Assembly (NCBI RefSeq): GCF_018812025.1
Contig: NC_063049.1
Span: forward strand, 21,985,409-22,049,408
Length of the DNA: 64,000 nt
Direction of reading: 5' to 3'
Source: Megalobrama amblycephala
Lineage: Eukaryota; Chordata; Actinopteri; Cypriniformes; Xenocyprididae
In this document: positions 37,701-51,278 of the stretch, piece by piece
Layout: every line of letters begins with the position of its first letter
Position numbering within the stretch: position 1 is the stretch's first letter
The notes under the pieces: generated by a model
Seen by the model: the letters and a program-made list of their open reading frames with translations, nothing else
What the model was told of the DNA's origin: nothing
The model's database searches: none
Translations under genes and position numbers: made by a program

Positions 37701-40700
37701 TTTTGTGCCAGTTTTCTGTCCAAACATTGCACCTTCCTGAGGAGTATAATTTGTTTTTTTAACATGAAGTTTTGATATAGTGAATGGGATTTGAAAGGCT
37801 TCTTGTCAGCGTTAAAGATGTGTGATTTCTGACCTGAGTGCATTTATCCAGTTGCTTTGTCTGTAGCAGGTCTTTCTCAGTGAGAGTAAACTCATATTTC
37901 TGTCTCTCTGTCTCCTCCTCCCACTGTCGTAGGTCTTTGTGATACTGTGCTAGCATCCTCACAAGTGTTATCTGTCAAAGAGAGCGACAAACATTTAGAT
38001 GTGTTTCCAGTATACAGTGGCCCCAAAATAATGTATGTGGATATTTGAAGTCAGTTCCCCTCAAGTTCAAATAGACTGCTTTTACTCAGTTGAAAGTGTA
38101 GTCATGATTGTGTTACATAACTTAGTATGTACACTGCTGTTTGGTGTCAATAAGATTTTTTATGATTTTTTTTAAAAGAAATTATTACTTTTGCATTTCA
38201 CATTTGATGCATTAAATTGATCAAATGTGACAGTAAAGACTATATTGTTACAAAATATTTATATTACAAATAAATCCTGTTCTTTTAAGCTTTCTATTCA
38301 TCAAAGAATCTTGATGTATCAGTTTCTACAAAAATATTAAGCAGCACAATTGTTTCCAACACTGATATTAATAAGTAATGTTTCTTGAGCAGCAAATCAG
38401 CATATAAAATGATTTCTGAAGGATCTGAAGGATGTGACTGAAGACTGGAGTAATGATGCTGAAAACTCAGCTTTGACATCACAGGAATAAATTACATTTC
38501 AAAATATTACAATAGAAAACAGTTATTTTAAATTGCAATAATATTTTACAGTAGCAGCCTTGGTGAACATTAAGACTTTTAAGACTCTTTCATAAACATT
38601 TTTGTTTTAAATCTTACCGACTCTAAACTTTTAAATGAAATCTTATTGAATAAGCATACTGTATCATGTGTCTATATGTGAATGTGTTTATTGGTGTATC
38701 TTTGTATTTGTCACCTCACAAAGGAGGTCTTGCTTGTAGAAAGCGGGGCTGCCTGAGGTCTGTATTGTCAGGATGCAGAGAACACTCTCACCTGGCGCAA
38801 GACGGCCACCCTCAGGACGGATCGTTACAGTCTATGGTCAACATTATAAACAAACACATGTGATCAAAAGTCAATATATAATGAGTAGAGTGGCCATGTT
38901 ATCTGATCAATTATATATATTTTTTTGTGTAGCACAACAGGAACATTTCTGAGTAATCACGCAGCTCCATTTCTGTCAAGCTCCAAAAAGCAATTTGAAA
39001 GAACCCTGAAACTGGCCCATATGACTTTTGCACTAGTTTTGAAGTCGTTATTATTTCACAAAAAACAAACAAACAAACAAACAAACAAACAAAAAAACAG
39101 TATATGGCTTTGGAAATGGAATGACGTCAGAATTTTCATTTTTGAATGATCTATTACTTAAAATCTACATACCTTCCGGCATTCTGTGCTTGTTACATTC
39201 CACTTATACAACACTTCATCTGTGTGTGAGACATTAGTCAAAAAAAGGATGCGTGTACTTGCGAGAGCACACTGGGATATCACCAAAACACACTCTCTCT
39301 TCTGACAGGAACACCACCTAAACACACAGAGAGAGAGAGAGAGAGAGAAATTATTTGTACTTCCATTTGTGGAACACTTCTTGATATATGACTTGTATCA
39401 TCAAGCACTTTCTTACTTGTCCAGGTAATGGGATTCTTTGAGTGCAAGGCACAGTAATACGTCCATCCTGTACTTGAATGGGTTCTGACTCTCTTTCGTC
39501 AAAGCCTTGGCCCTCAAAGGTTACAAACATGCTGTCCCCCTCCATCACATGAATAGGAATGTCCACCTATAAATCATGGAGTTTTGCACCAAACTCAGTA
39601 CAAAACACTTAATGTTGTGCATATTAAAGTTGCCCACAATGCCTTTTCAGATAAAAAAAAAAAACAGTTGTTACTACAATGACTGTTTTTAGTAGCATAA
39701 ACAGTAACACCACATTTACTTTAAAGTCACCATGAAATTGAAACTGACTATTTTCAATGGAATACTTTACATTCATTATAAATGATTTCTCCATATACAT
39801 TTTTTAATGCATGTGCCCTCATAATCTTTAAATCAAAATAACTTCTCCTCCCTCTTGCAGCGAAACATCTCTTCTGTTCTATTCTTCTCTTTACGGTCGC
39901 AAGGGTGAGACAACCAGGCAAAACAACAACCATCCCAGACAGCAACATAGTGTGGCCCAGATCCGGCCCACATCTGGTACATGTGGATTACATACAGACC
40001 AGATCTGGGCCGACACTCTGTTGCTGTCAGGGATCCTACAATCTAATCAATTCCTGATAAACAAAATCAAGTCCCGCCCTACCAGAAGCCATTTCACTCG
40101 GATATACTTCACAATAGAGAAGAAAAGATTATCGCAATTTCCATTTCACAGCAAATTTAGAAGGATGTTATTGTGGAGTAACTAACACTGTATGTTTTAG
40201 CCTCCAGTGGAGAGAAGATCCACTCCACTAGGGCGGTGTGGCCTGGCTCGATCTCTCCACCAGGGTTCAGACACTGTAAGATTGGGTGACTGAAGTTCTC
40301 CTCCATCAGCTCCTCCAGTGGAGTGGTGTCGATGTGGTACCTCACTGGGAGAGTGCCTGCATTATACAGTTCATACACCTGTGCAGATTAAACATTTAGC
40401 ATATTTGTGACTATTAAATATAAACAGATGATATCTAGCAGATGACTGTTAGAATGCCAATAATTAAACAATTAATACAAAATATTTATTTTATTCACTT
40501 CATCCACTAAGGTTCTCAACCTTTTTGACTCCAAGGCCCCCATAGTCCACAACAATATCCGGAGACTCCCTTAATCTATGAACGCTCCAAATTTATGTAC
40601 ATTAAATGTCAGGATTCCAGAAGTTTCAAAGGGTTAGTTCACACAAAAAAGAAAATTCTGTCATTTATTACTTACCCTCATGCCGTTCCACACCTGTAAG

Positions 40701-43700
40701 ACCTTCGTTAATCTTCAGAACACAAATGAAGATATTTTAGTTGAAATCCGATGGCTCCGTGAGGCCTCCATAGGGAGCAATGGACACTTCCTCTCTCAAG
40801 ATCCATAAAGGTACTAAAAACATATTTAAATCGGTTCATGTGAGTACAGTGGTTCAATATTAATATTATATATAATGCGCCAAAAATGATGGCTGATTTC
40901 AAAACAATGCTTCATGAAGCATCGGAGCATAAATTAATCAGTGTGTCGAATCATGATTCAGATCGCGTGTCAAACTGCCAATAACTGAAATCACATGACT
41001 TTGGCGCTCCGAACAGCTGATTCGATACACTGATTCATAACGCTCCGATGCTTCCTGAAGCAGTGTTTTGAAATCGGCCATCACTAAATAAGTCGTTATT
41101 TAGTTTTTTTTGGCGCTCCAAAAATATTCTCGTCGCTTTATAATATTAATATTGAACGACTGTACTCACATGAACTGATTTAAATATGTTTTTAGTACCT
41201 TTATGGATCTTGAGAGAGGAGGTGTCCATTGCTCCCTATGGAGGCCTCACGGAGCTATCGGATTTCAACTAAAATATCTTAATTTGTGTTCTGAAGATTA
41301 ACGAAGGTCTTGCGGGTGTAGAACGACATGAGGGTGAGTAATAAATGACATTATTTTCATTTTTGGGTGAACTAACCCTTTAAGTGCTGAATGTTCTTCA
41401 GGGATCCCAATCTTTTCAACCAATAAACTTGCATGTCTTTTGATTGTGATTTACTGGACTAAAAAAGTATTTTAATGTTATTCTTGATTTTTCGTTGTTT
41501 AGCTCATTTTAATCCATGTTTTGTCTTATTTTAAATAATTTTAAGTCATCTTGAGGCCCCCTTGGCTGGTTTGCATGACCCTGTTAGCCCCTGATGGTAG
41601 ATACTTTAAAATACACCAAATATATATTCTGAGGAAATCATATTTTTGGCAAGCAACATATAAATTTATAATAATAATAAAAAATATTGATGTTTTGTCA
41701 GTGACCTTTGTTGGAGGGCTCTTTAATAATATAATATAATATAATATAATATAATATAATATAATATAATATAATATAATATAATAATGCTTATATGTAA
41801 GATTCTATTTAAAAAAAAAAAAAGTTTATTATATAGACGTATTATAAAACGTCAATTCAGGTAACCAATACCAACCTGTTTGGGGGGGCTGAAACCACCA
41901 ATTGCCATCGGGGCAAAGATGTTGCCGGTTGGAGGAAAGGTGAATGTAGCGTCTATCTCTTTCCACAGTTATTCCTGTAAAATTCAGCTAAAAGATTCGA
42001 GAATAATCAAAAATTATCAGCACAAATTGTTTGTTAAAAAAATGATGCATGTGCTGTAATGAAAATAATAATTTGTCTCACTAGTATCTCTCTTCCATGT
42101 GAAAGTTTCAACAAGACAGGAAGACGATCTGTCCCCACAAATTCATGTCTGGGAGAGAAGCATTTGCCTTATAGTTTTCTGTGCATCCTAAAACAACACT
42201 TCAGTGCAGAAGCACTACTGTGGATTTTTCCTGACCTGTATGTGAATTGCACTGTCCTCTGTTGGCCGGGCTGGAGTTTACCAGAAGCGTGGGGAGATAG
42301 AGAAAAGCCTATGCTCCTGAATCTTCATCAGGTGGAGCTCAGACGGACTGAAATCTCCAGTCTCAGCCCAGTACTCCAGCTCAATTTGTTGGTCCTCTGG
42401 GAACAAGAATGACCTAAGGGAGACCATTTTGATAATTTATTTATATTGCCGGTGTGACTATTTGCTACTCAGTAAACAAGATATGGATGCTCACCACTCA
42501 ACAGGAATACTTCCTGGGTTCTTAAACAGAAGCAGAATACTGGTGGGGTCTGAGCCCTGGGGAGCAGCACTGAAGCTAAAATCCATCATGGCTGAAGTGA
42601 AGATGGAAGGGCAATGTCGAAAACTGCAGAAGGTTTTAATAAAAGAAAGAAGTGTAGAAAGAAATCTCTGAATTTATGAATGTTTTAATTGAAGCAAAAC
42701 AAAAACAATACTCTGTTTAAAGTATTGCCTGTGTCTAGTGGGCACCCTGAAGGTGAGCTCAGATGGGCTAGGATCTCTGCGTAGATAAGTGTTGAGTGCA
42801 TCCAGATTAAAGAGGCGCCAGAGCTGCAGTTTACTCAGCCCCTCCACACTGCCACAGCTACGGACATCCATCACCTCCAGGATGGGATACACTCCCTCGG
42901 CCTGTACATGGCATATAGATTGGGGCTCTCCTTCCACAGAGCCTGGCCACCAGAAAAAGTTTTATATTGTGAAATTTACTCATAGCAATTCTCTCAAATG
43001 TGAAAAATGGCATATTATAGAATCTAACTTTGTGATAAATGTGTTAATAACCCAAAAGAAAATACCAGCATGAGTTTTCATGCTAGTCCACGTTGCTTAA
43101 TGCTGATTAGTAGTGACCAATACTGGACTAACTTTTAAAAAGGTTGCAGTATGCAAGGTGTTGCAATATTGTCTAATATCATGCAAACACTAGAATCACA
43201 GTTTAAAGCATGAACAAGCATTCTTTTCTTAGTACGCTACCAGAGGCACTGAGGATGTGGTAACTGATGGTCCAGCAGTAATGGGCTCTGCGAGCCGGTC
43301 TCACTGTGCAGCGGATCGGTAGCCTGCACTCGGCAGGTATGGTTCCCTTTACGTTATCCATCTCCAGAACTAAAACAATAAAGCTTGATTGACTTGAAAG
43401 ACAAAATAGCAATCATAAATATGACATAAAACAAATACACTACCGTTCAAAAGTTTGGGGTCTGTAAAAGTTTTGAATGTTTTTAAAAGAATCTCTTACG
43501 AAGGCTGCATTTATTTGATCAATAATATAGTAAATAGTAATAATGTGGGATATTATTACAATTTAAAATAACTGTTTTCTATTGTAATATATTTAAAAAT
43601 GTAATTTATCTCTATGATGGCATAGCTGAAATTTCAGCAGATATTAATTTAGGATTTTTTCAGGATTATTTGATGAATAGAAAGCTCAAAAGTACAAAAT

Positions 43701-46700
43701 TTATTCAAAATAGATTGTTTTATAACACTGTAAGTCTTTGCTGTCACTTTTCAATTTAATATCCTTATTATTACATCCTGGAAATGGCAGTAAGCATATT
43801 GTTTAAGAACAGGGAGTTGACAATGTAAGTGTCTCCTACCCAAAGGATCTTGAGTCATGTCTTCAAGGAGGCCTGTATCAGTGACACTTTGCTGTGTGGT
43901 CAGAAAGTAGCTGACGGCACAAGGGCTGTCGTTCAGTAGAGGGACTTCAAATGACTTACAGCTTTCCACCAGTACCTCACCTAGATCTATAACAGGGTGC
44001 TCTGCCTGGGAAGAATAATTTGTTACAGACGATCATTTTGTATAGAAATTATAGAAAAATGTGCACATCCAACGCATTCAAATCCCAAGGTCACTAATCA
44101 AATGTAAGCAAATCATTGATAAGGTGAACTCTGTTAGGGCTGGGCGATATATTGCATGCGATTCTCACGCGCATTTCGTCAGTAAAGCCGGTTCCCTGAT
44201 TACTGCTAAATCGCCATCACCTGCTTTCAAATGGAGCGCCTTTTAATAGACAAAGCCGTAGTTCACGGAGAAGCCACGCAAAATCGCGTTCAGTATCGAA
44301 GATGAATCGACTTCGATAATGAACCCGATTTTGAGTGGCTTATCAGTGATCTACGGCTCTGTCTATTAAAAGGCGCTCAATTTTAAAGCAGGTGATGGCG
44401 ATTTAGAGGTAATCAGGGAACCGGCTTTACTGACGAAATGCGCGTGAGAATCGCATGCGATATATCGCCCAGCCCTAAACTCTGTTGTAGAGGTCAGATG
44501 TTCTTATTTCCATTCAAGCACAAGATGCTCTTTAGATCATTCTCAAATTATGTTCAATATCCCCTGATAGCACACATACATCACAGAGGCTTCTATTTGA
44601 AATGTGCATTTTCATCTGGAAGATGTATTTTTAGGCTGTTTATATGTAAAACTGCTTTATAAAAATGTTTATCAGATGTTTGTACACAGCAGAGTCTTCC
44701 AGATGAAGCATTGTTTAACTTGATCATCAGATATGTGTGAATGTAATCTAATGTAACACACCTGGAGAGAGCCTTTGGATGCCAATCCGACAGCTTTAAT
44801 GGTAAGGCGGGACTTCTTGCATTGTGGTGTTTGGACAGGCCAGAACGTGAGACTGGGCTTCATGTTGTACATCATTTCCTCCTTTGGGGCAAAGGACCAC
44901 TTCTGTACCTGAAAACAAACAAATACTTTCATCAATAAGATTGAAACTACTATGTCCAAAAACACCATACTCACGTAGCCTGACCTTGGATTCATTGGGC
45001 TGTAGAATGTCTGTGTCTGGCAGTACAGACAGAACTCCTTGGTCAGATCCACAAAGCCTCCACTTGAACTCCACTGGCACCCTGCTCAGATTCTTCACCC
45101 ACAGTGTTCGTTCAGAGCAGGAGCCCAGTGCTGTGGGCTGAAAGAACAGACTGCCACCCTCCTCCATGCTCATGGAAAGCTTCTCTGCTACAGCAACCAC
45201 ATTCAGTACCTACAAAAGATTAAAATGGACCAATAAAATGCACTACAGCTTTCAGTTTTTTTTTAATAATATTTAGAACTTCTGTTTGACAAATGAGGTA
45301 CTAAAACAACAGAATAATTCTGTGAAGATTCTGAGTTTTCATGAATCTAGAGTATTCTAGTTAACTAGACGTGTTTCTCTGTTGCTCAAAACATTTAATC
45401 ACTCATCCAATTGGCTTTAACCACTCAGTCCGGAAACTCACTACATTATATTATTTTTTGTTAACATAGTGTTAACCTGTGTGTGATTGGGGCTGGCATT
45501 CAGCTGTAATGTTAAAGGGATACTAGAAGGGTGATCCGGAGATGGAGTGCATCTGAACATGAGGATCTGGTGGCTGCCTGGTGGCACCAGACCACTGGAT
45601 GGCAGCACACATGCTGATGGACATTCCTCTGGGTCCAGTCTGAAGATCAAGGGCAGGTCCCCTGTATTCTGCAGGAGAATACTGCGGTATGATACCTGTT
45701 TCAGTGCAGGGAATACCTGCAGGGAGATGGATGGTGTTAAACCTTATAAGTATATTTACATACTGTATCTTTCCATTTATGCTCTCTCACTGCATATTGG
45801 CTGTGTCCGAAAGCTTAGGCAACAGCTGACTTGTTGCCTATTAGGGAATGACTATCAGGGAATGACTTTGCAAGCAGCCTTTGTGGAAGCAGGCTTCTAA
45901 GGCAGCATAACAGTTTAATAATCTACAAAAAATAGAGAGAGCTTTGGTGATAGCTAGGCAAATATTTAATTACTACAATAGTAATTTCTTGCTAGAAATA
46001 ACATCAAAACTAGAAAACTTCCAAAAAGCTACAAAGGTTCCTCCAAGATTCGAACTCAGTTTGCTGGATTCAAAGTTCAGAGTGCTAACCATTACACCAT
46101 GAAACCACCACTCCCTGAGTGAGGCAGGTAGCGATGTGGCTAGGTGGAGGCATTTGGTCACTGGACCCCCTCGACAAAAAAGCACACAGTCGTGGCTCCT
46201 CTGATGAAACCCAGGATTGAACCGTAACCCTAATCAAGCTGAAGAGATTAAAATAAGAGCTGAAGCACAGGCTCATCCAGGATTTGAACCCGGGACCTCT
46301 CCCACCCTAAACGAGAATCATACCCCTAGACCAACATGCCAGCGTAGAAGACCATCCTGCTGCTGCCTGGCCGCAAACATGGCCGTTTGCATGGGTCAAG
46401 ACACAATGAGCATCGCCAAAAAAACCTTGACAAAAACAATGCCAAGATAAACAAGACAACCAGAGTGACCCTAGAGGTAGCATCATGAGTGTCCACACAC
46501 ATATTATGGAGCAAGACCAAGAAGGGCCTTAAAGACGAAAGCTCAATCTTTTAATTAAACCTACAACTAAAGGTAGCCAGTGCAAAGTTGCCAGCACAGA
46601 GGAAATGGTCTCCTTTCTTGGTGCCCATTGGAAATCCTGCTGCAGCACCTGCTAGGGATCACTCCTCGCCGGTGTCTTTGAGAGCAATGGACACCTTCTC

Positions 46701-49700
46701 ACCACCATCCAGGGGAATTAGCTCAAATGGTAGAGTGCTCGCTTAGCATGCGAGAGGTAGCGGGATCGATGCCCACATTCTCCACGTGGGGCCTTGCCCT
46801 TTTACGCTTGCTTCCCTAATGGGACAGACTGCACATTTATGGCACAAAGGGACCCTCCCTAGATGAGCTTCTAAGGCTCACTGCTGTTGAAAAGATTTTT
46901 CGGACAAGGCCCTGCACACATTCGTGGCAAAAGCAGGTCCCACCAAGAACTTGGATCGCTGGATTCAGAGTCCAGAGTGCTAACCATTACACCATGGAAC
47001 CTTGACAGGGATTGCTTTTGCTAACCGAGCCACAGAGAATTAAAGGGTTAGTTCAGACAAAAATGAAAATTCTGTCATCAATTACCTTTCTGGACCTTGA
47101 AAGTGGTTGTTAAATTGCTGTTTATAGACGAGTCAGATAGCTCTCGGATTTCATCAAAAATATCTTTAATTGTGCCCAGAAGATGAACGAAGGTCTTACG
47201 GGTGTGGAACAACATGAGGGTGAGTAATTAATGACAGAAATATAATTTTTGGGTTAACTAACTCTTTAAGTCATTCACCCTAGAAGCACGAGCCAGTGCC
47301 AGTGCCAGTGCCAGAGCCAGTGAAGGCTTTGCTTTTTAAGCCAACATTTCCACGATTCCGACTTGGTTTGAGACTGCCAATTTCACCGCCACTTTACACT
47401 TTTCAGCAGTTGCACAACACCTCTGTTTTTCTCCCCCTGTTGCAAAAAGCTACAAAGGTTTCACCAAGATTTGAACTTGGATCACTGGATTCACCACTCC
47501 CTGAGTTGTGGCCATCTGAGAGGCAGGTAGCGATGTGGCTAGGTGGAGGCGATTGGTCACTGGACCCCTTTGAGCTATTTTAGCCAGGTCTGCAGGCAGT
47601 TTGGCCACCGGGGATTTCTGCGAGAAGCACAGAGCTGAAGGTCCCAGAGAGCAAAACAGTGGCCCGTATGGGGAACGAACCCATGACCTTGGCATTATTA
47701 GCACCACTCTCTAACCAACTGAGCTAACCAGCCCCACTCCGATTGTACCCCTTGACCAATGAGCCAACGCGGAGGGCCTTGCTGTTGCCTGGCTGCAAGC
47801 ATAGCCATTTGCATGGCTCAAGACACAATGAGCATTGCCTAAAAAAACTTGACAAAAACAATGCCAAGACATACTGTGATGCTTTTTTTGTGCAAAAACA
47901 AATTGAAGGTGTAATAAAAGTTGCTTGGGACTACTTACCCTGTTACGTTTCTCATGGGTGCAAGCTTTCCTGACCACAGAACCCCCTTTTGATACCGGAT
48001 CACAATCTTGTGATAGCCAAGTCAATTATTTATAATGAAGCAATTTAAAAACAACAGCAGTGTGTTTCTGTGGATTTAAAATATGCCAATAGTGGGGGTG
48101 GACCTAAGATGAAGAGAGAGACTCTTCCAGTGCTTAGGGAGGGAGTCTAAAAAAGCCAGATGTCTTTTAGACTTTAAGCCAGAGCGATAAACAGGGAAGA
48201 GAAGTTGGCTGCACAACCTGAGTGACCCTAGAGTTAGCGTTATGAGCGTCCACACAGATACTGTGGAACAAGACCAAGAAGGGCCTTAAAGACGAAAGCA
48301 CAATCTTTTAATTAAATCTACAACTAAATGGTAGCCAGTGGATTTACAGTCCAGAGTCTAGAGTGCTAACCATTACACCATGAAACCTTGGCAAGGATCA
48401 CCTTTGCTCACAGAGCTGCAGAGAATTAAGTCTTTCAGCCAAGAAGCACGATAGCAAAGAGCCAGTGAAGGTTTTGCTTTTTAAGCTAATGTTTTCCCGA
48501 TTCTGACTCGCCAATTTCACCACCACATTACAGGTACAGCAGCTTTTGCACAACACCTCTGTTTTTCTCCCCATGCCGCAAAAAGTTACAAAGGTTCCAC
48601 CGAGATTTGAACTCGGATTGCTGGAGTCCATAGTGCTAACCATTACACCATGGAACCACCACTACCTGGTGGCCATCTGAGAGGCAAGTTGCGATGTGGC
48701 TAGGTAGAGGCGTTTGGTCACTGTACCGCCTTGACCAAAAAAAACCACACGGTCGTGGCTCCTCTGCTAAAACCCGGGATTGAACCAGGGACCTTTAGAT
48801 CTTCAGTCATTTCGGCAGGTCTGTGGGCGAACCAACTGAGCTAACCAGCCCCGTTCCATCTAGCTTGCTGCCAAACTGCCTAGAAATATCCTGATTGCCT
48901 GTAACCCTAATGAGGCTAAAGAGATTAATTGAAAGCACAAAATTGTGTGATATCATAGGCAGCGAAGGATACATCTGTGCTGCCTTCAGAAATCGATCAG
49001 TTGACAGTATGTGGTATGAGCATTGGATTCAGATGTGCCTTCCTACCTCTGTATGCAGCCAGTGGAGGTAGCATTTTTCAGCTTTTGGACACAGCCATTA
49101 TGTTGAAAGATGTCACCATTATCAGACTCACTATTTTGGAGTGTTGAAGAGAGAAGCTGGGGATGAAGTGCTCCTTTCCAGGCTGAAACGAGTGACCGCT
49201 CACCCTGACTATAAGGCACCAGGGTGGGCACAAAGTCTGATCCTCTACATTTCTATGATCCCTCAGAACCTGGGGGTGACAAAAACTAAATTCAAGTCAA
49301 GAAATAGGTCTACTGTCACACTAAACCTTCATGTTCAGAACTCATGTTCAGTTTATGTCCCATTTACACGCTGACTGCGATTTAATAGCTGGAGGTCACC
49401 AAATCTATATACTAGCCTGCTGAAAAATCCAGCATTGCTGGTCAAAAGCATGGTTGACAAGCTACACCAGCTCAGTTTTGCTTAAAAAAAAAAAAACAGC
49501 ATGACGTCTGTCAGTTGTATAATGCATGTCAATGATAAAATCAAAAAATGATATAAATAATGTTCGGTTTCTCGCACAAGCTGATCGTTTTGTGTCTTAG
49601 AACATCAATTTGTCATCACGAGCCGCAGGGTTTAATTTGGATTTGTCTGTGCATGTTTTTTTGACTCTTATAGATGGTGTTGCCATTGACACGCATTATG

Positions 49701-51232
49701 CAACTGACAAACGGCAATGGTTGGAGTTAAAAATCATCATTTGTGTTCTACTGAAGAAACAAAGTCACCTACATCTTGAATGCCCTGGGGGTAAGCAGAT
49801 AAACGTCAAATTTTCTTTTTTGGGTGAACTATCCCTTTAATTATGCGTTGTGCAACTGATCATGGCTTTTGAAAATCTGATCACAAACTAATATTCCTAA
49901 TTACTACTGATTTTGCTGGTAAAAATAAGATGTTGTTCTACTTTGATCAAAAATCTGTTTTCTTGCTGATTAAAATGAGGGAAAAACATATATAAATTTC
50001 AGTCATGCATAATGCGTCACATCATGCACAAGATGAACTTCTATTAAAAATCAGTCATATCACCCATAATGCTTAGAACTTGTGACACTGTTTTTCTATG
50101 CACAATTTTTAAATTCTATTGCTGTATGTGGACAGAGACCATTTATATAGAACCGTGAAATTTCTCATTGTCTTCACTATCAATAGTAGTCGCCACATCT
50201 TAATTGCATACAGTTAAAGTTTTAACTTGGCTGAGTTTTAAGACATTTTGTCAATTCACTAGTTGAAAATTAATGACTTCAGGTCCCTTTGTCACTGTGA
50301 ATCACTGTCAATGTCCCTTTAGTCTCACATTACCTTGTAAAAAGTGAAACACTCAAGCTGTGCTCCATGGAAGACGTTCTGTTGGTTGGGACTGTATGTC
50401 ACTCTGAAGGCTGTGGTCTTTAGAGGGCCCAGCTCACAGGAGAGAGGAGAGATGGAGAAAGGGGATTCGGCTCCATGGGACCACATCAGACAGATCTTGC
50501 CCTTGGTGTAGTTGGTGATGGAGACTGACTTAGATGCTGGGCCATCATAAAAAAGGAGCTCAGAGGGCTGAACTGTAACATGGGGGATAGGGAATCGGGT
50601 GGAGTTTGAGGTGTTGTAAAGTTCTGTTTCCACTTCAGGTGCTGAATTTACATGGAAATACTCGTCCAGAGGACTGCGTGGCTTGAAGAGAGGTGTGGTA
50701 TTGTTAGTGTCCTCTGTTGGAATCTAAGGAAAGTTAGATGCAGTGTTATGTGATGTAGCTGTGGTACACCCTATTTTTTGTGAATTAGAAATATCGAACT
50801 AGAAACTGATTAGGATGTTGGTCTAAAAATGTAAGAGAAATGAAAGGAAATCTGACTTAACTCTTAGATATCAGAACATTTTTATGTTATACCACAGTGC
50901 AGATGAACAAACACACACCTCCTGCATTTGCAACGCTCCACTCTCATCCAGTTTTAATCGCCGTTCTTCCAGCAAGGCACTCAGTAAGTCAGGAGGGTAA
51001 CAGGTGAGCCCTCGTAGCAGATTTAATCTGTAGACACTCAGGTGTCTGGGCTTTAAAATGGCTGGCTTCAATTGCTCTGAGTGACAGGTGCCAATCAAAT
51101 CCAGAAACAATGGCTCCTTTAATAAGAAAAGCAGAACTACACTATCAATGAAATGAAAATCAGTTAAAAAAAAGAGTAGATATTCAACCAAGAAGCCGAT
51201 AAACAGACAGATGGATGGACGGACATACATAC

Positions 51233-51278
<46 letters not shown>

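Larger units (their letters stand above)
45990..48870. repeat. Repeated tRNA-bearing units inside a cfap65 intron
   Basis: Spacer blocks between the tRNAs recur. GAGGCAGGTAGCGATGTGGC lies near 46121, 47519 and (variant) 48679. GACCAAGAAGGGCCTTAAAG lies near 46521 and 48272. A block with GACACAATGAGCAT recurs near 46400 and 47822. The spacings (about 1130-1750 bp) are irregular, so this looks like an old multi-tRNA tandem array that has been shuffled by deletion. All of it lies between cfap65 exons 11 and 12. Confidence 0.7.
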
